DNA of 60,023 nt, taken from NCBI RefSeq assembly GCF_027604915.1, contig NZ_JAJAQC010000048.1, positions 1 through 60,023 of the forward strand, given 5' to 3'. Position 1 is the stretch's first letter; each line of letters starts with the position of its first letter. A program made the position numbers and the translations under genes. The notes under the pieces were generated by a model, which made no database searches, was not told the DNA's origin, and saw nothing but the letters and a program-made list of their open reading frames with translations. Below, piece by piece: positions 18,424 to 26,203 of the stretch. This DNA comes from Streptomonospora mangrovi (GTDB taxonomy: Bacteria; Actinomycetota; Actinomycetes; Streptosporangiales; Streptosporangiaceae).

Positions 18424-19974
18424 GTGTTCATCCTCAGCCTCGTCACCCTGGTGGCGGCTCTGGCGGTCATCGCCTTCGGGGTGGTGCTCGCCGAGACCAC
18501 GTTGGTCTACATCGCCCTCGGCCTGGGCGGCCTCGGTGCCGTCCTGCTGGCGGTCGAGGTGGTCAGATCGCGCGCGTACCTGGGACTCCCGGGCAGGGCT
18601 GAGCAGCCGGCGGCAACGGCCGGCGCGGCAGGAGGCGGGTCGTACGCGGCCGGTCGGGCACGGACGGACGGTTTGGGGAAGTCGTCCGTCCCCGCCCCGG
18701 CGGCCGCGCCGGGTGCGCCCCCCGCGCCCGCGCGGACCGGAAGCACCAGGGGAGACGGGTTGTTCGCGCCCGCGCCGACGGGAGGGTCGGTGCGGGCCGC
18801 GGCGTACCCCCCGCCCCCCAGCGGGGCGCCGGGCTACCCCACGGCCGCCACCGCCTCCGGCGGCCACGGTCCCTACCGGTACCCGGCACCGACCGGACAG
18901 GGCCCCGCCACCCCGGCTCCGCACGCCCCCGTCGGCGGCCCGGGCCGCGACGACCACCCGGAGCCCTCCGGCGCGGCGGACGGCGACCACCGGGACGAGG
19001 CGGCTCCCGAGACGGGCGCCTCCCCGGCGGCCGGTACACGGCCGGAGACCGAGACGGCCGCCCACGCGGAGACCGCGGACACCGGCCCGGACCACCCGCG
19101 GGACCGCGAGCCCACGCGCGTGCACGGCGGCGGCAAGGAGCCCGCGGCGCTGCGTGCGGACACCGCCCCTGACACCGGGGAGCCGCGGCCGGACACCGAG
19201 TCGGCCGCCGACGAGGAATCCGGAGTGCCCGACCTGGCGGAGTCCGCCGTGGTGGCCTCCGCCCCTGGCGCCGTTGATTCGTCGGCCCAGACCTCCGAAT
19301 CACCGGCCGAGCCCGCCGAGGGCCCGGCCCCCGAAACCACACCCGAGGCCGCTTCGGCCGCGGAGCCCCAGGGCGCCCGCGAACCGGCCGACGGCCCCGA
19401 GGCGGTCGACGAGTCCGACCGCGACCTCTCCTTCAGCGCCTTCGTGCAGGGCCTGCGCCCGGACGACGAGGAGGACGAGGCCCCCGAGGCGGCGCGGCCG
19501 GAGCCGCAGGGCACGGCGAGCGCCGCTCCCGAGCCGCCTCAGGTCGCGGAGACCGGTGGGGAGTTCCCGGAGGAGACCGGTGGCGAGCCCGCGCCGCCGA
19601 CCGGCGCGGCCGACGCCGAGGCTCGGCAGGCCGGTGAAGACACCGAGTCCGAGGCCCCGGACGCCCACGACACGGACGCCGAAGCCACGGCCGAAGCGGC
19701 GTCGCGGGACACCGGACTCCGCGCCACCCGGGCGGACTCCCCGGACGAGCCCGCCACCCCGTACTTCGAGCCGGAGGACCCGGCCGACCCCGAGCTGACC
19801 GCGTCGGCGTCGCCGACCGACACACCCGAGGCCGACCGGGAGCCCACCGAGCCCACCGAACCGGCGCAGGACGCGACCGCCGCTGACGGGACCGAGTCCA
19901 CCACCGTCGAGGACTCCGACCCGGACCAGACGGCCGCCATCCGCCGCGAGACGGACGACGAGGACCGCCCCTAG
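18424..19974 (+). CDS. Membrane protein with long acidic disordered cytoplasmic tail, function unknown
   Basis: 516 aa. Two hydrophobic segments at the N-terminus (roughly residues 2-22 and 26-46) form a hairpin ending in VVRSRAYLG. About 460 low-complexity residues follow, rich in Ala, Pro, Glu, Asp and Thr, with no recognisable domain except a short ordered-looking SFSAFVQGLRPDDEE stretch near residue 340. Third-position G+C supports this frame over two competing Arg/Pro-rich frames. The GTG start lacks a clear ribosome site. The gene directly follows divIVA on the same strand, so a cell-envelope or polar role is possible but unproven. Confidence 0.65.
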   Translation: MFILSLVTLVAALAVIAFGVVLAETTLVYIALGLGGLGAVLLAVEVVRSRAYLGLPGRAEQPAATAGAAGGGSYAAGRARTDGLGKSSVPAPAAAPGAPPAPARTGSTRGDGLFAPAPTGGSVRAAAYPPPPSGAPGYPTAATASGGHGPYRYPAPTGQGPATPAPHAPVGGPGRDDHPEPSGAADGDHRDEAAPETGASPAAGTRPETETAAHAETADTGPDHPRDREPTRVHGGGKEPAALRADTAPDTGEPRPDTESAADEESGVPDLAESAVVASAPGAVDSSAQTSESPAEPAEGPAPETTPEAASAAEPQGAREPADGPEAVDESDRDLSFSAFVQGLRPDDEEDEAPEAARPEPQGTASAAPEPPQVAETGGEFPEETGGEPAPPTGAADAEARQAGEDTESEAPDAHDTDAEATAEAASRDTGLRATRADSPDEPATPYFEPEDPADPELTASASPTDTPEADREPTEPTEPAQDATAADGTESTTVEDSDPDQTAAIRRETDDEDRP

Positions 19975-19990
19975 CCTTCGGCCACGGCCC

Positions 19991-20300
19991 TCACGCGAAG
20001 AGGTCTTCGGCGGAGTCGACGGTGGCCGCCCTGCGGACCCAGGTGATCAGTTGGTCGGGGTCGTGGCAGGTGGTGATGCGTTCGCGGACGGTGTCGCTGA
20101 CTTCGAGCCCGCGCGCGTCCAGGAAGATGAGCAGGCTCTCGGCATGCCTTCGGCCCTGCCCTTGGCCATGCCCTTGGCCCATCCTTGGGCGAGATATCTG
20201 TTGGCGAACTCGCTCTTGTACGTGTAGGGCGGGCTGTTCACGAGTTCCTTTCAAGCGAGGTGCGCGGTTCGCGTATCCGGTCGCGGCGTTGACGCGGACG
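19991..20300 (-). pseudogene. Decayed second copy of the 3' part of the adjacent PD-(D/E)XK-like gene
   Basis: On the minus strand this matches the 3' end of the gene at 20334-21179 closely. It retains YKSEFANRYLAQG, then in another frame ARGLEVSDTVRERITTCHD and the terminal VDSAEDLF. The reading frame breaks by one base near 20143-20147. The copy has an extra Lys/Gly/Ala repeat (WAKGMAKGRAEG) and lacks the N-terminal nuclease-like domain. Similarity ends near 20295. It looks like a tandem partial duplication that has since decayed. Confidence 0.75.
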
Positions 20301-20333
20301 GTGAAGGACCTTTGCTGCCTTCGGCAGGGAGGC

Positions 20334-21179
20334 TCATGTGAAGAGGTCTTCCGCGGAGTCGACGGTGGCCGCCCTGCGGACCCAGACGTCCAGTTGGTCG
20401 GGGTCATGGCAGGTGGTGATGCGTTCGCGGACGGTGTCGCTGACCTCCAGCCCGCGCGCGTCCAGGACGGAGAACAGGCTCTCGGCCTTTCCTTGGGCGA
20501 GGAACTTGTTGGCGAACTCGCTCTTGAACGTGTAGGACGGGCTGTTCACAAGTGCCTCCCAGGCGTGGCTGGCGGATCCGGTCAGAGCGTTGACCACAAA
20601 CCCATAGTAGAGAGCGAACAGGCCCTCGTCGGTGAGTTCCCGGAGCGCGTGTGCGCACGCCAGGAGGGTTTTCTCGTTCTCGCCTCCGTGTGCGGCGGCC
20701 GAGAGGACGGCCAGTTCGGGGGCGGCGATCGCCGCGTCCTTGTCCACGATGACCGGGGTCTGGTCGGGGCGCAGCACGATGGGTGTGAGGGTGAGCCCCG
20801 GGTGGCCGAGGTCGACCGGGCGGGCCGCCCAGGAGGCCGTGGTCGCGTCGGTGGGGCACAGCACCAGCAGCACCGTGGGGCAGCGGAGGCGGGCGCGGAC
20901 GGTGGTCAGGTAGACCGGCCAGGAGAAGTGCTTGGTGGCGTCCCTCCTCAATTGGACTTCCACCACGATCGCCAGGACCGGGGTCTCGTTCCGCTTGAGG
21001 GAGACCACCACGTCGGCGCGGTACTCCTTGGGCTGGAGGTCGGTGCAGTTCTCCGACGCCAGTTCCGTGGCGTCGTGTTCGGGGACGGAGACGCCGAGTA
21101 CGTCCTGCAACAGCCGCACCGCTAGCTCGGGGCGGTTGCGCACGAACTCGATCGGCGCCTCGTGCTCGTTAGTTGGCAT
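20334..21179 (-). CDS. PD-(D/E)XK-nuclease-like protein (Rpn/transposase-like actinobacterial family)
   Basis: 281 aa, resembling a multi-copy actinobacterial family usually annotated hypothetical. The N-terminal part has a PD-(D/E)XK-like pattern: an Asp in YRADVVV followed by EVQ in AIVVEVQLRRD. The C-terminal part is helical, with a Lys/Ala-rich linker (FLAQGKAESLF) and the ending VDSAEDLFT. Nuclease activity is an inference from the motif. A decayed copy of its C-terminus lies immediately downstream. The ATG follows a TAGCGT hexamer by six bases, without a ribosome site. Codon use is slightly less G+C-rich than in the core genes. Confidence 0.75.
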   Translation of the reverse strand: MPTNEHEAPIEFVRNRPELAVRLLQDVLGVSVPEHDATELASENCTDLQPKEYRADVVVSLKRNETPVLAIVVEVQLRRDATKHFSWPVYLTTVRARLRCPTVLLVLCPTDATTASWAARPVDLGHPGLTLTPIVLRPDQTPVIVDKDAAIAAPELAVLSAAAHGGENEKTLLACAHALRELTDEGLFALYYGFVVNALTGSASHAWEALVNSPSYTFKSEFANKFLAQGKAESLFSVLDARGLEVSDTVRERITTCHDPDQLDVWVRRAATVDSAEDLFT

Positions 21180-21185
21180 GGCGGG

Positions 21186-21191
21186 ACGCTA
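21186..21191 (-). promoter_or_regulatory. Predicted -10 (TAGCGT) of a leaderless PD-(D/E)XK gene
   Basis: On the minus strand TAGCGT is followed by six bases and the ATG at 21179, with no Shine-Dalgarno sequence. This is the same geometry as at murE, hisD and hisI. Confidence 0.5.
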
Positions 21192-21481
21192 TCCGGGCCG
21201 GTCAGGGCTTCGGAGCCGATTCCGGGAAAGTCGTCAGGCGCGGTGCCTGCGGGGGATCGCCGTGGGTGTCCGAATGTCGCGGACCGTGGTTTCGGAACTT
21301 TTGGTGACCGTTTGCTTGCTTACTGTGAGATGGCGGAACGGTGCGGGGCTGCGGTGGCGGCGTTCGCGGTTGGGGGAAATCGCGGCGGACGAGGAAAAGG
21401 GAATCGCCGGGGCTATATCCCGGCCGAAACGAGCGGGAAAACAGCTGCTTGGGAAAGGAAATGTCTTCCAGGAAGGCGAAC
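21192..21481. other. Non-coding stretch between the PD-(D/E)XK gene and the ileS terminator
   Basis: About 290 bases, locally less G+C-rich. A 98-codon minus-strand frame (21202-21498) has no recognisable features and runs into the terminator, so I do not call it. Nothing else is supported here beyond the promoter at 21186-21191. Confidence 0.5.
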
Positions 21482-21513
21482 GGCCCGGTTCCGTCCAACG
21501 ACGGAACCGGGCC
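21482..21513 (-). terminator. Hairpin terminator downstream of ileS
   Basis: Perfect 14-bp stem GGCCCGGTTCCGTC (21482-21495) with its complement (21500-21513) and a four-base loop, placed 24 bases past the ileS stop. The minus-strand tail is only weakly T-rich (GTTCGCCTT), typical of high-G+C terminators. Confidence 0.75.
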
Positions 21514-21537
21514 GGGTGCCAGGGGCCGGGGGGAGGG

Positions 21538-24500
21538 TCAGCCCTCCTGCTCGGCGCTCTTGCGCAGCCGGATGGCGACCCCGAACTCCGCCGAGCGCAC
21601 CGTGTGGGCCTCGCCCTCGGGGGCGCCCTCGGTGAAGGTGCGGGCCAGGACCTCGCCGGCGATGGTCGCCGCGTGCTCGGTGAGGGCCTGGGCCGTCACC
21701 GGGTCCTCGGCCGACCACCACAGGTCGATGCGGTCGGAGATCTCCAGCCCGCTGGACTTGCGGGCGTCCTGGACCAGCCGGATCAGCTCGCGGGCCAGGC
21801 CGGCGCGCTGAAGCTCCGGGGTGATCTCCAGGTCCAGGGCCACGGTCTCCCCGGCCTCGGCGGCGACAGTCCAGCCCTCGCGCGGCTGCTCGGTGACCAG
21901 CAGCTCCTCCGCGCTCACCTCGACCTGCTCGCCCTCCACCTCCACGTGCGCCCAGCCGGTGGAGCGCACCTGCTCCACCAGCGCCTGCGCCGGCGCCGCG
22001 CCGATCGCCTGGGCCACCAGCGGGGTGCGCTTGGCGAACCGCTTGCCCAGCGCGCGGAAGTTCGGCTTGACCGTGTAGTCCACCAGGTCGCCGCCGACCG
22101 CCGACAGCGGGTCGAGCTGCTGCACGTTCAGCTCCTCGGCGATCTGGGCCCGCAACTGCTCGGGCAGCCGGTCGAACCCGGCGGCCCCCACCAGCACGCG
22201 CGACAGCGGCTGGCGGGTGCGCACTCCGGAGTCCACGCGCGCGGCGCGGCCCAGGTCGACCAGGCGGCGGGTCAGCGCCATCTGCTCCGACAGGTCGGTG
22301 TCGATCAGGTCCTCGCGCACCCGCGGCCACGAGGCGAGGTGCACCGACTCCGGGGCGTCGGGGCGGCGCAGCGCCGCCCACACGTGGTCGGTGATGAACG
22401 GCACCAGCGGCGCCATCACCAGCGTGAGGGACTCCAGCGCCTCGAACAGCGTCGCGAACGCCGACGCGCCCTCGGGCGTCTGGGCGCCCGCCCAGAACCG
22501 CCGCCGGGAGCGCCGCACGTACCAGTTGGACAGGTCGTCCACGAACGCGGTGAGCAGGCGGCCCGCACCGGCGGTGTCGAACCGGTCCAGCGCCTCGCCC
22601 ACGCCCTTGACCACCCGGTTCAGCTCCGACAGCAGCCAGCGGTCCAGCAGCGGCCGGTCCTCGGGCGCGGGCGCATCGGCCAGCCGGGAGTGGTCCCAGG
22701 TGCCGTTCGTGCCGGCGTAGAGGGTGAAGAACGAGACGGTGTTGTAGTAGGTCAGCAGGACCTTGCGGACGATCTCCTCCAGCGCCTCGTGCCCGACCCG
22801 GCGCGGGGTCCACGGCGACCCGCTGGCCGCCATGAACCAGCGCAGGGCGTCGGCCCCGTGGCGCTCCATGACCTCCATGGGCTCCAGGATGTTGCCCAGG
22901 TGCTTGCTCATCTTGCGGCCGTCCTCGGCGAGGATGTGGCCCAGGCAGACCACGTTCTCGTAGGAGGAGTGGCCGAAGACGAGCGTGCTCACGGCCATCA
23001 TCGAGTAGAACCAGCCGCGGGTCTGGTCGATCGCCTCGCAGATGTACTGGCCGGGGAAGTTGGCCTCGAACGCCTCCTTGTTGCGGTGCGGCGCGCCCCA
23101 CTGGGCGAACGGCATGGCGCCGGAGTCGAACCAGACGTCGATGACCTCGGGCACCCGCCGCGCCTCGGCCCCGCACTGGGGGCAGGGGAACGCGACGTCG
23201 TCCACGTAGGGCCGGTGAGGGTCCAGCGCGCTGAGGTCGCGGCCGGCCAGCCCGCCAAGCTCGGCCAGCGAGCCCACCACGGTGTGGTGCTCCTCGGCGC
23301 ACGTCCACACCGGCAGCGGGGTGCCCCAGTAGCGGCTGCGCGAGAGCGCCCAGTCGATGTTGTTGCGCAGCCACTCGCCGTAGCGGCCCTCCTTGACGTT
23401 GCCCGGGAACCAGTTGGTGCGGGCGTTCTGCGCCAGGAGTTCGTCCTTGATCGCGGTGGTCTTGATGTACCAGGACGGCACCGCGTAGTAGAGCAGCGGC
23501 GTGTGGCAGCGCCAGCAGTGCGGGTAGCTGTGCTCGTAGGGCTGGTTGCGCATCAGCAGGCCGCGGCCGTCGAGGTCGGCCACCAGGGCGGCGTCGGCGG
23601 TCTTGAAGAACTGGCCGCCGACCAGGTCCAGGCCCGGCTCGAACGTGCCGTCGCCGCGCACCGGGTTGACCAGCGGCAGGCCGTAGGCGCGGCAGACGGC
23701 CATGTCGTCGGCGCCGAACGCCGGCGCCTGGTGCACCAGCCCGGTGCCGTCCTCGACCGTGACGTAGTCGGCCAGCACCACGAAGTGGGCCGGCGCGTCG
23801 AACTCGACCAGCTCGAAGGGCCGCTGGTAGGTCCAGCGCTCCATCTCGCCGCCCTCGAACCGCTCGCCGGTGGGCTCCCAGCCCTCGCCCAGCGCCTTGC
23901 CCACCAACGGCTCGGCCACCAGCACGCGCTCGGTGCCGTCGGTGGCCACCACGTAGGTGACGTCGGGGTGCACCGCCACCGCCGTGTTGGACACCAGGGT
24001 CCAGGGCGTGGTGGTCCACACCAGCAGGGAGGTGGGCCGCTCGGGGTCGGCCAGCGGGCCGGAGGTCACCGGGAAGCGCACGTAGACCGAGGGGTCGACC
24101 ACGGTCTCATACCCCTGGGCCAGTTCGTGGTCGGACAGCGTGGTGCCGCAGCGCGGGCAGTAGGGGCTGATGCGGAAGTCGCGCACCAGCAGGCCCTTGT
24201 CCCAGATGGTCTTGAGCGCCCACCACACCGACTCCACGTACTCGGGGTCCATGGTGCGGTACGCCTCGTCCATGTTCACCCAGTAGCCCATGCGCTGGGT
24301 CATGGCGGTGAAGGCGTCGACGTTGCGCAGCACGGCCTCGCGGCAGCGGGCGTTGAACTCGGCGACGCCGAACTCCTCGATGTCCTTCTTGCCGCTGAGG
24401 CCCAACTCCTTCTCGACGGCGACCTCGACCGGCAGGCCGTGGCAGTCCCAGCCGGCCTTGCGGTCGACGTGGTAGCCGCGCATCGTCTTGAAGCGGGGGA

Positions 24501-24729
24501 AGAGGTCCTTGAACACGCGCGCCTCGACGTGGTGCACGCCGGGCTGGCCGTTGGCGGTGGGCGGCCCCTCGTAGAACACCCAGTTGGGGTTGGCGCGGGA
24601 CTGCTCCAGGGAGCGTTCGAAGACCTTCTGCTCGCTCCAGCGGCGCAGGACCTGGTGCTCGGTGGCCGGCAGGTCGATCTGCGCGGGCAGCACGGGCAGC
24701 GCGCGGGAGGCGGTGGGATCGTCGGCCAT
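21538..24729 (-). CDS. ileS: Isoleucyl-tRNA synthetase, type 2
   Basis: Class I aminoacyl-tRNA synthetase charging tRNA-Ile, with editing of Val. 1063 aa. The HIGH-type motif appears as GVHHVEAR near residue 65 and the KMSKS-type motif as GRKMSKHLG near 606. The editing domain contains TTTPWTL. The long form and these motifs match the type-2 (eukaryote-like) IleRS of actinobacteria, a class known to be less sensitive to mupirocin. The ATG at 24729 follows GGAAAGG by about a dozen bases. A T-box leader precedes it and a hairpin terminator follows. Confidence 0.97.
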   Translation of the reverse strand: MADDPTASRALPVLPAQIDLPATEHQVLRRWSEQKVFERSLEQSRANPNWVFYEGPPTANGQPGVHHVEARVFKDLFPRFKTMRGYHVDRKAGWDCHGLPVEVAVEKELGLSGKKDIEEFGVAEFNARCREAVLRNVDAFTAMTQRMGYWVNMDEAYRTMDPEYVESVWWALKTIWDKGLLVRDFRISPYCPRCGTTLSDHELAQGYETVVDPSVYVRFPVTSGPLADPERPTSLLVWTTTPWTLVSNTAVAVHPDVTYVVATDGTERVLVAEPLVGKALGEGWEPTGERFEGGEMERWTYQRPFELVEFDAPAHFVVLADYVTVEDGTGLVHQAPAFGADDMAVCRAYGLPLVNPVRGDGTFEPGLDLVGGQFFKTADAALVADLDGRGLLMRNQPYEHSYPHCWRCHTPLLYYAVPSWYIKTTAIKDELLAQNARTNWFPGNVKEGRYGEWLRNNIDWALSRSRYWGTPLPVWTCAEEHHTVVGSLAELGGLAGRDLSALDPHRPYVDDVAFPCPQCGAEARRVPEVIDVWFDSGAMPFAQWGAPHRNKEAFEANFPGQYICEAIDQTRGWFYSMMAVSTLVFGHSSYENVVCLGHILAEDGRKMSKHLGNILEPMEVMERHGADALRWFMAASGSPWTPRRVGHEALEEIVRKVLLTYYNTVSFFTLYAGTNGTWDHSRLADAPAPEDRPLLDRWLLSELNRVVKGVGEALDRFDTAGAGRLLTAFVDDLSNWYVRRSRRRFWAGAQTPEGASAFATLFEALESLTLVMAPLVPFITDHVWAALRRPDAPESVHLASWPRVREDLIDTDLSEQMALTRRLVDLGRAARVDSGVRTRQPLSRVLVGAAGFDRLPEQLRAQIAEELNVQQLDPLSAVGGDLVDYTVKPNFRALGKRFAKRTPLVAQAIGAAPAQALVEQVRSTGWAHVEVEGEQVEVSAEELLVTEQPREGWTVAAEAGETVALDLEITPELQRAGLARELIRLVQDARKSSGLEISDRIDLWWSAEDPVTAQALTEHAATIAGEVLARTFTEGAPEGEAHTVRSAEFGVAIRLRKSAEQEG

Positions 24730-25000
24730 GCGGGGTCGCCTTTCCATCAGGGCGGAGGTGTCCTGATGGAGGGACGAGGCCGGGCGCCCCGCGGTACCAC
24801 CCTCCTTGGGCGTGGCGGCGAACGCGCCGCACGCGCCCCACTTCGTTGCTCCAGCGGCCGGGTCTACTGGGCGGGCGCGGGTGCGCCTGCTGCCGTTCTT
24901 CCGGCGGCTCCGGGGTGATCTTCGCGGCGGGCATGCCCCCGGGCTCGCACCGTCCCCGGGTCGCTTGGGGCTGGGGCCGCCGTTACTCGTCCCCATCAGC
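24730..25000 (-). promoter_or_regulatory. Isoleucine T-box riboswitch upstream of ileS
   Basis: Read on the minus strand, the leader begins near GATGGGGACGAGTAA (24997-24983), typical of T-box stem I. A loop GAAGATCACC carries the Ile codon ATC (complement of 24917-24919) as specifier. The conserved T-box GGAGGGTGGTACCGCGGGG occupies 24805-24789, and CCCTCC shortly after can close the antiterminator/antisequestrator. A second hairpin, CATCAGG...CCTGATG, then lies just before the ribosome site GGAAAGG. No T-run is present, so translational control, as reported for other actinobacterial ileS T-boxes, is more likely than termination. Confidence 0.9.
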
Positions 25001-25017
25001 GCCGTGCTGTGCCTTCG

Positions 25018-25023
25018 AGGATA
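25018..25023 (-). promoter_or_regulatory. Predicted -10 (TATCCT) for the ileS T-box transcript
   Basis: TATCCT on the minus strand lies just upstream of the T-box 5' boundary. No good -35 is evident. The rest of the gap up to the next gene (25024-25152) shows nothing else distinct. Confidence 0.4.
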
Positions 25024-25152
25024 GCCCACGCGGCGGTCCGCCCTCCCGCCGTTTTCCGCGCCGCGCCGGGGCGCGGGCATACTGGCCTGCCGTAGGGCGC
25101 GCGCCGGCCTGAGGGGCCGGCGCCGCGCGGGCGCGGGACGGGAGGACACGCC

Positions 25153-25440
25153 GTGGAGAGCGCGACGGGCGGCGGGGCCGGGGAGTTGGCGGGCGCGGTG
25201 CTGGTGACCCTGGCCGACCGCGAGGACGCCGAGGAACTCGCCGAGCAGTTGCTCGACCAGGGGTATGAGCCGTGCACGGTGCACCGCGACATGCTGGCGG
25301 GGGAGGACGACGCCGAGGACGTCGACTGGGTGATCGAGGTGCGCACCGGCCCCCACGGCGGTCCGGCCGCGCTGGACGAGCCGCACCTGCACCTGCTGGC
25401 CGAGGACTACGGCGGGTTCGCGGCGCCCCACCGGCCCTGA
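25153..25440 (+). CDS. Small acidic protein of unknown function
   Basis: 95 aa. A predicted alternating strand/helix pattern (VLVTLADREDAEELAEQLL, then WVIEVRT) suggests a compact alpha/beta fold, possibly ferredoxin-like. I recognise no family. GGAGG (25141-25145) lies seven bases before the GTG, which makes expression likely. It is divergent from ileS and precedes the zinc-finger/lspA/rluD group, but a promoter-like sequence separates it from that group. Confidence 0.7.
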   Translation: MESATGGGAGELAGAVLVTLADREDAEELAEQLLDQGYEPCTVHRDMLAGEDDAEDVDWVIEVRTGPHGGPAALDEPHLHLLAEDYGGFAAPHRP

Positions 25441-25488
25441 GCGCCGGTGCCCGCGTGCCCGGCGAGCGTCCGGCCCGTGCGGCATGCC

Positions 25489-25527
25489 CCGGTCAATGCC
25501 GGTCAGAGGCCGGTCAAATGCCGGTCA
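25489..25527 (+). repeat. Four helically phased CCGGTCA direct repeats
   Basis: CCGGTCA occurs at 25489, 25499, 25510 and 25521, spaced 10, 11 and 11 bases, about one helical turn each. The array ends about 52 bases upstream of the TTGATT -35. Tandem repeats of this period are typical of OmpR-family response-regulator sites, and the GGTCA core fits the first bases of the Streptomyces PHO-box unit. The regulator is not identified. Confidence 0.6.
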
Positions 25528-25579
25528 CGGCGGGATTGGCGCGCAACGCGCGGTGTGTTCCGGGCTGCGCCGTGGGTGG

Positions 25580-25608
25580 TTGATTCGCCGTCCACGGCCG
25601 CTTAAGCT
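25580..25608 (+). promoter_or_regulatory. Predicted promoter of the zinc-finger/lspA/rluD operon
   Basis: TTGATT (25580-25585), a 17-base spacer and TAAGCT (25603-25608) give a good sigma-70-type match. It lies about 100 bases before the ATG at 25709 and downstream of the phased CCGGTCA repeats. Confidence 0.6.
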
Positions 25609-25708
25609 ACCCCAAATCGCGTGCGGGACCGGGGGGAAAGCGGTGTCCCCGCACGTCGGAACGGGGGCGACGGCCGCAGTGCCCGTGCGGCCGAGGGGGG
25701 AGTACCGC

Positions 25709-26203
25709 ATGGTGTCCACGACCACTGGCAAGGCCCGGGAGCAGGCCCGCACGGCGGCGGACCGGGCGACGGGAGAGGGCGCGGGAAGCGCGGACGGGGC
25801 GGCGGGCGCGGCCGGCCTGGTGGTGCGCACCGGCGAGGACCCGTGGAGCGAGCAGGAGTTGGCGCGGGTCCGCGAGGGGCTGGAGGCCGAGGTGGAGCGG
25901 CTGCGCCGCGACATCGCCGAGGCCCAGACCGAGCTGGCCGAGCGGCTGTCGGACTCCGTGGCGGGCGCCGGCGACGACCCCACCGACACCGGGGCCAAGA
26001 CCTACCAGCGCGAGCACGAGCTGGCGCTGGCCTACAATACACGTGACCTGCTCGCGCAGAGCGAGCGGGCGATCCAGCGGATGGACGCGGGGACCTACGG
26101 GGTCTGCGAGCGCTGCGGCAGTGCCATCGGCAAGGCCCGGCTCCAGGCGTACCCCCGCGCCACACTGTGTGTGCAGTGCAAACAGCGCGAGGAGCGTCGC
26201 TGA
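25709..26203 (+). CDS. DksA/TraR-family C4 zinc-finger protein
   Basis: 164 aa. An N-terminal disordered part is followed by a helical hairpin (WSEQELARVREGLEAEVERL...). The C-terminal zinc finger has CERCG and CVQC as the four Cys ligands, ending [18 protein letters not shown]. DksA/TraR proteins bind the RNA polymerase secondary channel, but whether this short member does so is inferred. GGGGGGAG about six bases before the ATG supports the start. Its TGA overlaps the putative lspA start. The gene heads an operon with lspA and rluD. Confidence 0.88.
   Translation: MVSTTTGKAREQARTAADRATGEGAGSADGAAGAAGLVVRTGEDPWSEQELARVREGLEAEVERLRRDIAEAQTELAERLSDSVAGAGDDPTDTGAKTYQREHELALAYNTRDLLAQSERAIQRMDAGTYGVCERCGSAIGKARLQAYPRATLCVQCKQREERR

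Noticed and set aside
18401-19798. 465-codon plus-strand frame overlapping the acidic membrane protein
   Set aside because: Almost entirely Arg/Pro/Thr, a typical frame-shifted reading. The 18424 frame has membrane segments and better third-position G+C.
21202-21498. 98-codon minus-strand frame downstream of ileS
   Set aside because: Begins inside the terminator stem and has no ribosome site or family resemblance.
20932-24918. 1328-codon plus-strand frame antisense to ileS
   Set aside because: Low-complexity His/Gln/Arg/Gly composition with no domain, while the minus strand encodes complete IleRS.
25489-25527. Direct repeats as a CRISPR array
   Set aside because: Seven-base units with three- to four-base gaps are far too short; promoter context fits a binding site.
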